A DNA stretch of 64,000 nucleotides from the NCBI RefSeq assembly GCF_023571765.1, contig NZ_JAMJXC010000008.1, forward strand, positions 1 to 64,000, read 5' to 3'. This DNA is from Xanthobacter aminoxidans (GTDB lineage: Bacteria > Pseudomonadota > Alphaproteobacteria > Rhizobiales > Xanthobacteraceae). The notes beneath the pieces are model-generated. The model had not been told where the DNA came from. It made no database searches and worked only from the letters and a program-made list of their open reading frames with translations. Below are positions 1-8,877 of this stretch, piece by piece; the first letter of the stretch is position 1; every line of letters begins with the position of its first letter. A program made the position numbers and the translations under genes.

Positions 1-199
1 GTTCAGGCTGGGTGTGTTCAAGCGGGCGGGGATCCGTGCCGGCTCACGGTCTTCAAGACCTGGGGCCCAACGATCTCCCGCCCGCTCCCATCCTGACACA
101 TCCCCAACACACAGGGGCCCAGCGCAAGGGTCCGCCGAAGGCGCTTCCGAACCTGACCGCTCCCAGGCATTGCCCGCTAGGCGGGAGTCTTGCTCTGGC

Positions 200-240
200 C
201 CCCGGATCAGCGCTCCGGCTCCGCCGTCGCTTGTCCGGGG
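200..240. repeat. Intergenic inverted repeat (CCCCGGA / TCCGGGG arms)
   Basis: CCCCGGA at 200-206 pairs with TCCGGGG at 234-240, and a weaker second pairing lies in the interior. The surrounding 190-290 segment ends in a CCGGCATGAC-like motif. Its style resembles intergenic repeats of rhizobial genomes, but only this copy is visible in the window, so the repeat status is inference. Confidence 0.35.
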
Positions 241-335
241 AACCGACGGCCCCTCCTCCACGAGCCCCGGCATGACAAAACGCATATTGCGGCGCACGGA
301 CGGCCCCCGCCGACGCCCAATCATTACTTCGTGAT

Positions 336-521
336 CCATTAAGACAGCTGAACAAGTGCTGAATCTCCGGCGTCTCCCCACACCGGCACGGCACTGCGGC
401 CACGCCCGAGCCGCCTTTCTTTTCAACATCATGCCCCGAAAACCGGCCCGCCTCGCAAATTGCGAAAGCGTGGCCGCATGTTTACGCTTCGGGAACGTCT
501 TGTTCAGCCCCCATTAAGACA
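336..521. promoter_or_regulatory. Direct repeat CCATTAAGACA upstream of sciP
   Basis: CCATTAAGACA occurs at 336-346 and again at 511-521, about 270 and 95 bases upstream of the sciP start. Both contain a TTAA tetramer, the half-site bound by CtrA (full site TTAA-N7-TTAA), but the second half-site is not matched at the right spacing. They may be regulator sites for the cell-cycle gene downstream; direct evidence is only the repetition. Confidence 0.3.
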
Positions 522-613
522 AGTAAAAATCCTTTTATTTCCGTGCTTTAGCAAAGTCTTCATCGGCACCTGCCATCTTCATCGAAGTTGGTTTGAGTAG
601 CAGGTGCGTAGAT

Positions 614-889
614 ATGACCGATGCCTATCGGCCGAGGGTCAAATATGTGATCGGGCCGGACGGGGGACCCCTGACCATCGCCGACCTGCCGCCGCCGGAT
701 ACGCGGCGCTGGGTCATCCGCCGCAAGGCGGAGGTGGTGGCCGCCGTGCGCGGCGGGCTTCTCTCTCTCGAGGAAGCCTGCAAGCGCTACACCCTCACCG
801 TGGACGAATTCCTCTCGTGGCAGGCCTCCATCGACCGCCACGGCCTGCCCGGCCTGCGCACCACGCGCATCCAGCACTACCGGCAGTAG
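614..889 (+). CDS. sciP: SciP-like CtrA inhibitor (DUF1153)
   Basis: A 91-residue protein matching the DUF1153/SciP family throughout: the N-terminus carries VIGPDG and LPPPDTRRWVIRRKAEVV, followed by a helix-turn-helix region (EEACKRYTLTVDEFLSWQ) and the conserved tail LRTTRIQHYRQ. In Caulobacter SciP binds CtrA and blocks its transcription activation, closing the cell-cycle circuit; the same role is inferred here. The ATG at 614 is preferred over a TTG at 593 because the family begins close to the RPRVKYVIGP block. The ribosome binding site is weak (AGGTG). A hairpin at 907-936 closes the unit. Confidence 0.9.
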   Translation: MTDAYRPRVKYVIGPDGGPLTIADLPPPDTRRWVIRRKAEVVAAVRGGLLSLEEACKRYTLTVDEFLSWQASIDRHGLPGLRTTRIQHYRQ

Positions 890-906
890 TTGCCCGCTTT
901 GACCAC

Positions 907-936
907 AGGCCCGTGAGCGCGGCTCCCGGGCCTTTG
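907..936 (+). terminator. Possible rho-independent terminator after sciP
   Basis: AGGCCCG at 907-913 pairs with CGGGCCT at 927-933 around a GC-rich loop and is followed by a short T run (TTTG). It lies 18 bases after the sciP stop and also faces the 3' end of the minus-strand deacetylase gene, so it could serve both. Confidence 0.5.
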
Positions 937-969
937 TTGCGCGCGCTCCCGCGACAGGAACGCCCCGCC

Positions 970-1899
970 TCAGCCGTGCATCAGCGCGGTGACGTGGGCG
1001 GCGGCGGAGGTGGCGAGGCCTTCGAGGTCGTAGCCGCCTTCTAGCAGCGAGACCACGCGGCCCTCGCACTTCTTGTCGGCGATCTCCATCAGCCGGCGCG
1101 TGATCCAGCCGAAATCGGTGTCCACGAGGCGCAGCGAGGCGAGCGGATCGCGCACGTGCGCGTCGAAGCCGGCCGAGATCAGGATCAGGTCCGGCGCGAA
1201 CGAGGTGATGCGCGGCAGGATGCGCGTCTCCATCGCCTCCTTGAACACCGCGCCGTCGTCGCCCGAGCGCAGCGGGGCATTGACGATGGTGTTCACCGCG
1301 CCCGTCTCGCCCTGCGCCCCGGTGCCGGGATAGAGCGGCATCTCGTGGGTGGAGCAGTAGAGCACGCTGTCGTCGGCCCAGAAGATCTCCTGCGTGCCGT
1401 TGCCGTGATGGACGTCAAAATCCACGATGGCGACGCGCTGGAGGCCATATTTCGCCTGCGCATGCCGCGCCGCGATGGCCACCTGGTTCATCAGGCAGAA
1501 GCCCATGGGCTTGCGCGTCTCGCAATGGTGGCCGGGCGGGCGCATGGCGACGAAGGCGTTGGTGACCTTGCCTTCCATCACCTCGTCCACCGCGAAGCAG
1601 GCGCCGCCCACCGCACGCAGGGCCGCTTCCCAGCTGCCGGGCGAGAGGATGGTGTCGGAATCGATGCGCACCAGCCCGTCCTGCGGCACGGCCTCGCCCA
1701 TGGCGTCCACGAAGTCGGCCGGATGCACGCGGATGATGTCCTCCCGCTCGCCGCGCGGCGCGAGATCGCGCACGAGATGGGCGAACTTTTCCTGCTCGAA
1801 GATGCGATCCAGCACGCGGAGCCGGTCAGCGCGCTCGGGGTGACCGGCAGGCGTTGCGTGGCTGAGACCAGCAGGATGGGTGACGAGCAGCGTGGACAT
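970..1899 (-). CDS. Histone deacetylase family / acetoin utilization-like hydrolase
   Basis: A 309-residue arginase/deacetylase-fold zinc hydrolase. Signature blocks in order are RPPGHHCE near 120-127 (tandem catalytic His), VDFDVHHGNGT near 159-169 (metal Asp and His), SAGFDAH with the third metal ligand, and LEGGYDLEGL near the C-terminus. Bacterial members deacetylate acetylated small amines, polyamines or proteins; the true substrate cannot be read from the sequence. The start is the ATG at 1899 (MSTLLVTHP); the longer frame begins with TTG at 1926 and adds nothing conserved. The gene is monocistronic and ends opposite sciP. Confidence 0.88.
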   Translation of the reverse strand: MSTLLVTHPAGLSHATPAGHPERADRLRVLDRIFEQEKFAHLVRDLAPRGEREDIIRVHPADFVDAMGEAVPQDGLVRIDSDTILSPGSWEAALRAVGGACFAVDEVMEGKVTNAFVAMRPPGHHCETRKPMGFCLMNQVAIAARHAQAKYGLQRVAIVDFDVHHGNGTQEIFWADDSVLYCSTHEMPLYPGTGAQGETGAVNTIVNAPLRSGDDGAVFKEAMETRILPRITSFAPDLILISAGFDAHVRDPLASLRLVDTDFGWITRRLMEIADKKCEGRVVSLLEGGYDLEGLATSAAAHVTALMHG

Positions 1900-2064
1900 G
1901 GATGGGAACGCCCTCCCTTGGCGCAATCTTTACGTTCTTTATTTTGCCATACCATATTCCAGCAGCACCGGGAGGATGTTGCGCCGGATCAAGACTATTG
2001 CCGCGCCGCGCCCCAATGGCCTCATCCCTTTGGGTGCGGCGCGGGCCAGGCGCGCGCTCTTAAG

Positions 2065-2131
2065 CCCGCGCGGCGCTTGAGCGAAGACAGCGCAAAACCC
2101 CGCGCGGCGCCTGAGCGAAAGCAGCGAAAAA
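2065..2131. repeat. Two-copy tandem repeat, period 34
   Basis: A unit beginning CCCGCGCGGCGC and continuing TGAGCGAA is present at 2065-2097 and again at 2099-2131 with a few substitutions. It sits just past the 3' end of the minus-strand GNAT gene (stop at 2133-2135). The remaining 1900-2064 stretch is the upstream region of the deacetylase gene, AT-rich near 1930-1960. Confidence 0.6.
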
Positions 2132-2132
2132 C

Positions 2133-2585
2133 TCAATTCCCGTCGAGGCGGCGAGAAAAGACGATGCGCGGCTCCTCCACATAGCCTTCGGCGGCATAGA
2201 AGCCGCGCACCTTCTCGTTGTCCGGGCGCACGAGGAGCATGAGCTTGGGGACGGCGCGGGCGCGCAGCCAATCCTCCACCGCGCGCAGCAGCGCCCGGCC
2301 GAGGCCCCGGCCCTGCAGGTCCGGCTCCACCGCGAGGTAATAGACCCAGCCTCGGTGCCCGTCGTGGCCCACCATGGCGGAGCCAAGAATGCGACCGCCG
2401 TCCCGCGCCACCAGGATGGTGGAATGCGGCCCGCGCCGGGCGAGCGCGATGTCGGCATGGGGATCGTTCCACGGCCGGGTCAGGCCCGCCCGCTCCCACA
2501 GCGCGGCCAGCGCCTCGGTGTCGGCGTCGGAGGCATGGCCGATGGCGATGGCGAGGCCGTCGATATCAATCGTCTGGGTGGTCAT
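2133..2585 (-). CDS. GNAT family N-acetyltransferase (YpeA-like)
   Basis: A 150-residue GCN5-related acetyltransferase. The acetyl-CoA pyrophosphate loop QGRGLG lies at 91-96 after the beta-strand block GWVYYLAVEPDL, and NEKVRGFYAAEGY near 125-137 is the typical C-terminal motif. Length and motif order fit a single-domain GNAT protein such as YpeA; the acceptor is unknown. Its ATG (2585) overlaps the stop of the upstream Sua5/TsaC gene by four bases (ATGA), so the two are translationally coupled. The stop is followed by the tandem repeat at 2065-2131. Confidence 0.88.
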   Translation of the reverse strand: MTTQTIDIDGLAIAIGHASDADTEALAALWERAGLTRPWNDPHADIALARRGPHSTILVARDGGRILGSAMVGHDGHRGWVYYLAVEPDLQGRGLGRALLRAVEDWLRARAVPKLMLLVRPDNEKVRGFYAAEGYVEEPRIVFSRRLDGN

Positions 2586-3601
2586 TGCGGCAACTCGCTC
2601 TGGGAGGGTCGGGGTGCGGCGGCGCGGGCGAGGCGGTCGGCGATGGCTTCGCCGAGCCCGTCCCGCGGCAGGGGAACGACGGCGATGGCGGCGACGCCCG
2701 CCGCATCGAGGCCGCGCAGGGCGCCATAGAGCCGGGCGGCTGCCTCGGTGAGGCTGCCCGAAGGGCTGAGGTCGAGGACAACAGCCGCGCGCGCGATGCC
2801 CGGCGGACGGGCGCCGGCGAAGGTGAGGAGCGCCTCACCGGGCATCACCTCGCCGGCGTCGAGCCGCAGGGCGGCGCGCGGGGCGTAATGGGAGGCGAGG
2901 CGGCCGGGGGCCGAAGGCGCGGCATCGCTGTGCGAGACGGGGACCAGCAACGGCCGGCCCAGCGCCGCCTCGATCTCCTCCCGCGCAAGCCCGCCGGGAC
3001 GCAGCAGCACGGGATCGGCGCCGGTGCAGTCCACGATGGTCGATTCGACGCCCACCGGCGTCGGCCCGCCATCCAGCACCGCATGAATGCGGCCGGAGAG
3101 GTCGTCCATCACATGGCCGGCCTCGGTGGGGGAGACATGGCCGGAGCGGTTGGCGCTGGGGGCCACCACCGCACCGCCGAAGGCCGCGAGCAGCGCCCGC
3201 GCATCAGGATGGGACGGCACCCGGAGCGCCACCGTGTCGAGCCCGGCGCGGGCGAGGTCGCACACGCCGGCCCGGCCGGCGAACGGCACCACCAGAGTCA
3301 GCGGTCCGGGCCAGAAGCGCGCGGCCAGAAGCGCCGCGTCCGCGTTGAAGGCGCCGAGGCGGCGGGCGGCTTCGGCGTCCGCGGTGTGGGCGATGAGCGG
3401 GTTGAAGGCCGGGCGGCCCTTGGCGGCATAGAGGGCGGCCACCGCATCCGGGTTCGCGGCATCGGCGCCGAGGCCGTAGACCGTCTCGGTGGGGAAGGCC
3501 ACCAGCCCGCCCGCCGCCAAAAGCCGCGCGGCCGCCTCCACGTCGCCCGGCATATGGGCGTCGAGGAGCCGGGTGGAGCCTTCGGGAGCGGTCACGGCCA
3601 T
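2582..3601 (-). CDS. L-threonylcarbamoyladenylate synthase (Sua5/TsaC family)
   Basis: A 339-residue cytosolic enzyme making threonylcarbamoyl-AMP from threonine, bicarbonate and ATP for the t6A37 modification of ANN-decoding tRNAs. The N-terminal YrdC domain has VAFPTETVYGLGADA near 34-48, KGRPAFNPLI at 61-70 and PSANRSGHVSPT near 148-159. About 130 residues beyond the YrdC domain form the Sua5-type C-terminal domain, so this is the long Sua5 form. The ATG at 3601 (MAVTAPEGS) is chosen; upstream in-frame codons give a non-conserved extension. It overlaps the GNAT gene downstream by four bases and diverges from the acyl-CoA dehydrogenase gene. Confidence 0.92.
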   Translation of the reverse strand: MAVTAPEGSTRLLDAHMPGDVEAAARLLAAGGLVAFPTETVYGLGADAANPDAVAALYAAKGRPAFNPLIAHTADAEAARRLGAFNADAALLAARFWPGPLTLVVPFAGRAGVCDLARAGLDTVALRVPSHPDARALLAAFGGAVVAPSANRSGHVSPTEAGHVMDDLSGRIHAVLDGGPTPVGVESTIVDCTGADPVLLRPGGLAREEIEAALGRPLLVPVSHSDAAPSAPGRLASHYAPRAALRLDAGEVMPGEALLTFAGARPPGIARAAVVLDLSPSGSLTEAAARLYGALRGLDAAGVAAIAVVPLPRDGLGEAIADRLARAAAPRPSQSELPQ

Positions 3602-3756
3602 GGCTTGAAACCCGCGCCCCCCGACCAATGGGTCAGGGCACGCCTCTTGACGTAAGAGGCCGGCGCCGCGATGTGGGAGACCGGCAATCGCCGTGCTTAG
3701 AGCGCGCCCGCCGGGAGCGGTCAAGCCGGCGCCCCAAAACCTCAAGGGAGGGTTCC

Positions 3757-5547
3757 GTGAGCTATCGCGCGCCGGTGGAAGAGATCTCCTATTTCCTCAA
3801 GACCTCCACCTCGCTCCCCGAGCTGATGGCCCAGGGGGTCGTCGACCTCTCCTTCGACGTGGTGGACGCCGTGCTCGACGAGGCCGGCAAGTTCGCCGGC
3901 TCCGTCGTCGCCCCCTTCGACCGCGTGGCGGACAAGCAGGGTTGCACCATCAAGGACGGTGCCGTGACGACGCCGGAAGGCATGCGCGCCGCCTATGAGG
4001 CCTGGACCGAGGCCGGCTGGTGCGGCGTCGCGGCCGAGGAGGAATTCGGCGGCCAGAACCTGCCCACCTCCGTCACCTCCGCGCTCACCGAATTCTGGAA
4101 TGCCGCCTCCCCCGCCTTCGGCATCTGCGGGGTGCTCACCCTCGGCGCCATCGAGGCGCTCACCGCCCACGGCGCGCCGCAGCTTCAGCACATCTTCCTG
4201 CCGAAGATGGTGGCCGGCACCTGGACCGGCACCATGAACCTCACCGAGCCGCAGGCGGGCTCGGACCTTGCCGCGTTGCGCAGCAAGGCGGTGAAGCAGG
4301 CGGACGGCACCTACCGCATCTTCGGCACCAAGATTTTCATCACCTACGGCGAGCACGACATCGCCGAGAACATCGTCCACCTCGTGCTCGCCCGCCTGCC
4401 GGACGCGCCGGCCGGCACCCGGGGCATCTCCCTGTTCGTGGTGCCGAAGTTCCTGGTGAACGAAGACGGCAGCCTGGGCGCGCACAACGACGTGGTCTGC
4501 GCCGGCATCGAGCACAAGCTGGGCCTGCACGGCTCGCCCACCTGCACCATGACCTTCGGCGAGAAGGGCGAGGGCGCCATCGGCTACCTCGTGGGCGAGG
4601 AGAACCGGGGCCTCGCCTGCATGTTCACCATGATGAACAACGCCCGCCTCGCGGTGGGCGTGCAGGGCGTGGCGGTGGCCGAGCGCGCCACCCAGCGCGC
4701 CTTTGCCTATGCGAAGGATCGCAAGCAGGGCAAGGCGCCGGGCGTGGAGGGCTCCGCCCCCATCATCGCCCATCCGGACGTGAAGCGCATGCTGCTCACC
4801 ATGCGCGCCGAGACCGACGCCGCCCGCGCGCTGTGCCTGAAGACCGCCGACGCGCTGGACCGCTCGCGCCTGCTGCCCGACCCCATCGCCCGCGCCGCCG
4901 CGCTGGCCGAGGCGAGCCTGCTGACCCCGGTGGCCAAGGCCTTCTCCACCGATGCCGGCATCGAGGTGTCGTCGCTGGGCATCCAGGTGCATGGCGGCAT
5001 GGGCTATGTGGAGGAGACGGGCGCCGCCCAGCACCTGCGCGATGCCCGCATCTTCGCCATCTACGAGGGCACCAACGGCATCCAGGCCATCGATCTCGTC
5101 ACCCGCAAGCTGACCCAGGAAGGCGGCGACGTGGTGAACGCGCTCATCGCCGACTATCGCGAGACGGCGGAGGAGGTCTCCGCCCTCAACGCGCCTGACT
5201 TCGGCCATGCCGGCCCCCGCCTCGCCGAGGCGGTGGATGCGCTCGGCCGGGCGACGCGGGTGATGCTGGATCGCGTCGCCGACGAGCCGGCCAAGGCGCT
5301 GGCCGCCGCGACCCCCTATCTCAGGCTCTATGCCCGCGCGGCCGGCGGCGCCTTCCTCGCCCGCACCGCCCTCGCCGCCTATGCCGAGCGCGCGGGCGGC
5401 GCCACCGATCCCCGCCTCGCCGCCCGCATCGCGGTGGCGCGCTTCTTCGCGGAGAACCTCGCGGTGGAGGCGAAGGGGCTGGAAGAGGCCGTCACCGGCG
5501 GCGCCGGCGGCGTGCTGGACGCGGAAGCGGTTCTGGCGATCGGCTGA
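3757..5547 (+). CDS. Acyl-CoA dehydrogenase, long form with extra C-terminal domain (DmdC-like)
   Basis: A 596-residue FAD enzyme oxidising an acyl-CoA to the 2-enoyl-CoA. Visible landmarks are the N-terminal block PVEEISYFLK, the flavin-binding MNLTEPQAGSDL (about 158-169), FGTKIFITYGEHD, and IYEGTNGIQAIDL, whose Glu near 437 is the usual catalytic base; a C-terminal helical domain follows. This length and order match the DmdC/AcdB-like subfamily rather than the roughly 380-residue short-chain enzymes. The start is a GTG at 3757 directly after a strong AAGGGAGG ribosome binding site; the ATG-like longer frame has none. Substrate chain length is not readable. It ends nine bases from the convergent GGDEF gene. 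Confidence 0.9.
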   Translation: MSYRAPVEEISYFLKTSTSLPELMAQGVVDLSFDVVDAVLDEAGKFAGSVVAPFDRVADKQGCTIKDGAVTTPEGMRAAYEAWTEAGWCGVAAEEEFGGQNLPTSVTSALTEFWNAASPAFGICGVLTLGAIEALTAHGAPQLQHIFLPKMVAGTWTGTMNLTEPQAGSDLAALRSKAVKQADGTYRIFGTKIFITYGEHDIAENIVHLVLARLPDAPAGTRGISLFVVPKFLVNEDGSLGAHNDVVCAGIEHKLGLHGSPTCTMTFGEKGEGAIGYLVGEENRGLACMFTMMNNARLAVGVQGVAVAERATQRAFAYAKDRKQGKAPGVEGSAPIIAHPDVKRMLLTMRAETDAARALCLKTADALDRSRLLPDPIARAAALAEASLLTPVAKAFSTDAGIEVSSLGIQVHGGMGYVEETGAAQHLRDARIFAIYEGTNGIQAIDLVTRKLTQEGGDVVNALIADYRETAEEVSALNAPDFGHAGPRLAEAVDALGRATRVMLDRVADEPAKALAAATPYLRLYARAAGGAFLARTALAAYAERAGGATDPRLAARIAVARFFAENLAVEAKGLEEAVTGGAGGVLDAEAVLAIG

Positions 5548-5556
5548 GCCCGGTCT

Positions 5557-7620
5557 CTACTCCGGCGGGCGGCTGTCGGAGCGCAGGCCCGAGCGCGGCA
5601 GCATCTGGCGGCGTGGGGTCTCATGGGCGACGTCCTCGGCATTGCGGGGGGCAATGCCCACCGCGCGCCAGGTGCCGCGTCCCGCGTCCTTCGCCGCATA
5701 GAGGGCCGTGTCGGCCTCGGCGATGAGGGCGGCAGCATCCAGCGTGCGGTCGTCCGCCACCGCCATGCCGAGGGAGAAGGACGCGGGCAGCACCAGCCCT
5801 TCCACCTCCACCGGGCGCGAGAGGTGCTTGTGGAGGCGGTCCGCCATGGCGGCGAACTCTTCCCGGCTCTTGCCCGCGGCGATGATGGCGAACTCGTCGC
5901 CGCCATAGCGGGCCACGAGGTCGCCGGCGCGAATGGCCGATTGCAGCCGCCGCGCCGCAGTGGTCAGCAGCAGGTCGCCGGCCATGTGGCCGTGCTGGTC
6001 GTTGACCGACTTGAAATAATCGATGTCGATGAGAACCACGGCGAACAGCGCGCCGTCGCGCACGAGGCGGCGGCGCGCCTGCTCCAGCGCCCGGTCGAAG
6101 CCGGCGCGGTTGGAGAGGCCGGTGAGCGGATCGTGGGAGGCGGCGTGCTCCAGCGCGGCTTCCAGATGCTTGCGCTGGGAGATGTCGGTGACGGTGCCCA
6201 CCGCCCGCGTCGGCCGTCCCGCCGGATCACGCTCGACGATCTTGCCGCGCACCAGCACCCACAGCCAGCTGCCGTTGCGGTGCCGTGCGCGCATCTCCGC
6301 CTGGAACAGGAGGTGTCGGCCCTCGGCATGGTCCTTCAGCGACTTGGCGACGGCGGGCAGGTCCTCCGGATGGACCATCTGGCTGTAGTCCGAGAGCCGC
6401 GTCGTCACGTGGTCGGGCTCGAGGCCGAGCATCCGGTGGGCGCGGGCGCTGAAGAACGCGGCGTCGGACGGCAGGTGCCAGTCCCAGATGCCGTCATTGG
6501 CGCCTTCCAGCGCATAGGCGAGGCGGCGGCGATCCTCCTGCACCTCGCGCTGCTGGCGGCTGCGCTGGGCCATGATGGCGGCGATCAGCAGCGCCGGCAG
6601 CATCACCAGCACGAGCCGCGCCTGCAGGCGCAGCATGGTGACAACGAGATCGGCCGAGGCCTGCGGCGGCGAGACCGGCTGCGGCCACACCTGGGCCATG
6701 CCCAGCCCCAGCACCGCGAGGGCATAGGCGCTGGAGGCGACCGCGGTGGCGAACAGGCCGAGGCGGAAGGCGAACCACAGGAGGATGGCGCCGCCGAGGT
6801 CGCGCAGCAGCGACTCGCCATAATAGGCGCTCGCGGCCAGCGTCGCGGCCAGCGTGAGGCTGGCGAAGGCCAGTTCCTCCTCGCGGGAGAATTTCGGGCG
6901 ATTGCCCTCGGAGCCGCGCAGGCCCTCGTCCTCGGCGCGGCCGTGCCACAGCAGGAAGGGCGGCAGCAACAGCAGCACGCTCGCCATCTCGGGAATCCAC
7001 CAGCGCAGCAGCAGCGGTCCGAACGTGCCGTTGGTCTCGAGGAATTCGACGAAGGCGGTGATGATGGCGCCCGGCAGCGTGCCGGCCACGGCGACCACGC
7101 CGAGGCTCACCACCATGGGCACGCTGCGCAGCGCGCCGCGCTCCATGCCCGCGCGCACGCAGCCCCAGCCCACCAGGGCGAAGGTCAGCGCGTTGGCGCA
7201 GCCGGTGGCCAGCGCCGAGCCGATGTCCTGCCCCTGCATCGACAGGTGGACGACCATGGAGACGAGGGCGACCACCGTCGCGAGCCGCCCCACCGCATCC
7301 CGGAACATGAGGAAATAGACACCCACCGCGAGCGCATTGGTGGGCCAGACCGCCGGATAGACGCCGAGCCGGCGCCCCAGCTCGGTGAAGGCGATGACGA
7401 GACCACCATAGAACAGGGCGAACAGGACGAGGTCGGTGAGAAGATCGACGACGGAGCCGCGCGGCTCAGGCGGGCCGTTGGGCGCCGCCGCATGCAGGGG
7501 GGCAGCCGTTTCCTGCGGCGGTGACGGCAGGCCGTCCGCTCCGGTGGGGCTGTCCTTGGCCTCGGGGACCGGCGGCTTCATCGTCGGCGGCCCCACAGGC
7601 TGCATGATGTACGGGCGCAT
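5557..7620 (-). CDS. Membrane-bound diguanylate cyclase: MASE1-PAS-GGDEF
   Basis: A 687-residue signalling protein. Roughly residues 50-330 form a MASE1-type multi-helix membrane sensor, with GRRLGVYPAVWPTNA near its start. A PAS fold follows (DGIWDWHLPSDAAFFSARA, with the PAC motif GSWLWVLVRGKIVERD), then a GGDEF domain with intact GGDEF at 573-577. An RxxD product-inhibition site (RAGD) sits five residues before GGDEF, so feedback inhibition by c-di-GMP is expected. There is no EAL domain. It should make c-di-GMP in response to an unknown cue. The start at 7620 (MRPYIMQPV) follows a GGGTGAG; starts at 7605 or further in are possible. Confidence 0.9.
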   Translation of the reverse strand: MRPYIMQPVGPPTMKPPVPEAKDSPTGADGLPSPPQETAAPLHAAAPNGPPEPRGSVVDLLTDLVLFALFYGGLVIAFTELGRRLGVYPAVWPTNALAVGVYFLMFRDAVGRLATVVALVSMVVHLSMQGQDIGSALATGCANALTFALVGWGCVRAGMERGALRSVPMVVSLGVVAVAGTLPGAIITAFVEFLETNGTFGPLLLRWWIPEMASVLLLLPPFLLWHGRAEDEGLRGSEGNRPKFSREEELAFASLTLAATLAASAYYGESLLRDLGGAILLWFAFRLGLFATAVASSAYALAVLGLGMAQVWPQPVSPPQASADLVVTMLRLQARLVLVMLPALLIAAIMAQRSRQQREVQEDRRRLAYALEGANDGIWDWHLPSDAAFFSARAHRMLGLEPDHVTTRLSDYSQMVHPEDLPAVAKSLKDHAEGRHLLFQAEMRARHRNGSWLWVLVRGKIVERDPAGRPTRAVGTVTDISQRKHLEAALEHAASHDPLTGLSNRAGFDRALEQARRRLVRDGALFAVVLIDIDYFKSVNDQHGHMAGDLLLTTAARRLQSAIRAGDLVARYGGDEFAIIAAGKSREEFAAMADRLHKHLSRPVEVEGLVLPASFSLGMAVADDRTLDAAALIAEADTALYAAKDAGRGTWRAVGIAPRNAEDVAHETPRRQMLPRSGLRSDSRPPE

Positions 7621-7800
7621 CTCACCCTGATGAGGGCTGCCGGCCTTTCGAGCCGGCGCTGGATCACGGCGGAGGATCCCTCCTCTCCCCGTCGCGTGCA
7701 CGACTTACGCGTCGGCCACTCTGCGTTTCAAGTGACATCGTGGCTTATGGGTTTCGCACGAATCGCAAAATGCAACAAACCGCGGTATCATGCGGTAGGT

Positions 7801-8877
7801 TCAACGGCCCGAGAAGCCGTCGAAGATGAAATCCGGCGCGCTGGTGTTGTGACGCGAGGGCACGAGGCGGCCGGCCCACAGCATGGAGACGTTCTGCCCG
7901 TCGGCGAAGGAGAGCACCGGCGCCTCGCCCATGAGGCCGCCGGCTCCGCCCTTGCCGGTGCCGAGGCTGCGCCACGCGACGCGGGCGACATCCGCATTCC
8001 CTTCCGTCACGTACATGGAGCGCAGGGCGGCGAAGGTGCCGGGCGGGGTGCCGTCGAGCTGGACCTCGAGGCGCAGCTCATCCGAGCCCACCTTGACCAC
8101 CTGCATCCGCGCCTTGCCGCCGGCCGCGTAATGGAGCGTGAAGGTGCGGGTCTGCGGGGTAAAGCCGACCTCCTTCAGCCGCACGATGGGCCGTTCCGCC
8201 TGCTCCACCGGCCCGACGAGGAAGGAGGAGCCATAGGCGGTATCGCGCATGTGGGCCGGCGACATGGGGCGGGCGCGCATGTAGCCGTCCGGCGGGTAGA
8301 TCACCAGCACCTCCTCGGCCTTGCCGTCCACGCGCATCCAGAGCTGCACCATGTGCAGGCCCTGCGTCACGTCTCCGCCGATGCGGACGGGCACCGTAGC
8401 GGCGCGCCAGAAGGAGGGAAAGATGAAGCCGGTCAGCCACATGTCCGGCGTTTCGAAGATGGTGATTCGCTTCGGCGCGGCGGGGGAGGCGGCGGCGGGA
8501 TTGGCACCCGGCTTGGCGGCGGCGGAGGGCGGCAGCGGCGCCTTCGCATCGGCCGGCACCACCGGGTCGCCGGACATGTCGCAGGTTTCCCAGTCCGGCG
8601 CGGTGTTGTCGGCCAGGAGCATGCCCACATAGGCGGGGTGCCGGACGCTGATGTTGAACTTCTGCACGTCGTCCGACACCAGCTTCAGCGTCACATTGTC
8701 GGTCTCGGCGCAGGTGGCATTCACACTCTCGTTGCGCACCGTGACGCCGAGGGGTTCCGCGCCTGCCGATGCGACCGCCAGAACGGTGGCGGCGAAGCCG
8801 GCAAGAAGCGCAGCGGCCAGCTTGGCGCGGGCGGGCATGGAGGTGCCGCGCGAAACGCTGGGATCGAAGGCAGGCAT
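7801..8877 (-). CDS. Exported protein of unknown function
   Basis: A 358-residue protein with an N-terminal signal segment (KLAAALLAGFAATVLAVASAGAEP, ending near residue 42) and no membrane helix after it, so probably periplasmic. It has two Cys in the first third (NATCAETDN, WETCDMSGDP), an Ala/Pro-rich linker and a beta-rich remainder containing the block YPPDGYMRARPMSPAHMRDT. I do not recognise a named domain; similar hypothetical proteins occur in Hyphomicrobiales as far as I recall. The ATG at 8877 has GGAG nine bases upstream; an ATG at 8838 would give a shorter leader. It diverges from the Tim44-like gene. Confidence 0.75.
   Translation of the reverse strand: MPAFDPSVSRGTSMPARAKLAAALLAGFAATVLAVASAGAEPLGVTVRNESVNATCAETDNVTLKLVSDDVQKFNISVRHPAYVGMLLADNTAPDWETCDMSGDPVVPADAKAPLPPSAAAKPGANPAAASPAAPKRITIFETPDMWLTGFIFPSFWRAATVPVRIGGDVTQGLHMVQLWMRVDGKAEEVLVIYPPDGYMRARPMSPAHMRDTAYGSSFLVGPVEQAERPIVRLKEVGFTPQTRTFTLHYAAGGKARMQVVKVGSDELRLEVQLDGTPPGTFAALRSMYVTEGNADVARVAWRSLGTGKGGAGGLMGEAPVLSFADGQNVSMLWAGRLVPSRHNTSAPDFIFDGFSGR

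Larger units (their letters stand above)
1..613. other. Intergenic region upstream of sciP, no gene recognised
   Basis: Several overlapping reading frames exist here on both strands, but they have low-complexity Pro/Arg/Gly-rich translations, no recognisable family and no convincing ribosome binding site, so I do not call a gene. The stretch holds a GC-rich inverted repeat near 200-240 and an 11-base direct repeat at 336 and 511. It becomes AT-richer from about 470 to 600, as expected for the promoter of the gene starting at 614. A promoter could not be placed with confidence. Confidence 0.5.

Noticed and set aside
53-403. Minus-strand 116-residue frame and overlapping plus-strand frames near the window start
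   Set aside because: Low-complexity translation, no ribosome binding site, and overlaps a GC-rich inverted repeat.
5623-7524. A 633-residue plus-strand frame opposite the GGDEF gene
   Set aside because: Composition-driven antisense frame; the minus strand carries GGDEF, PAS and MASE1 motifs.
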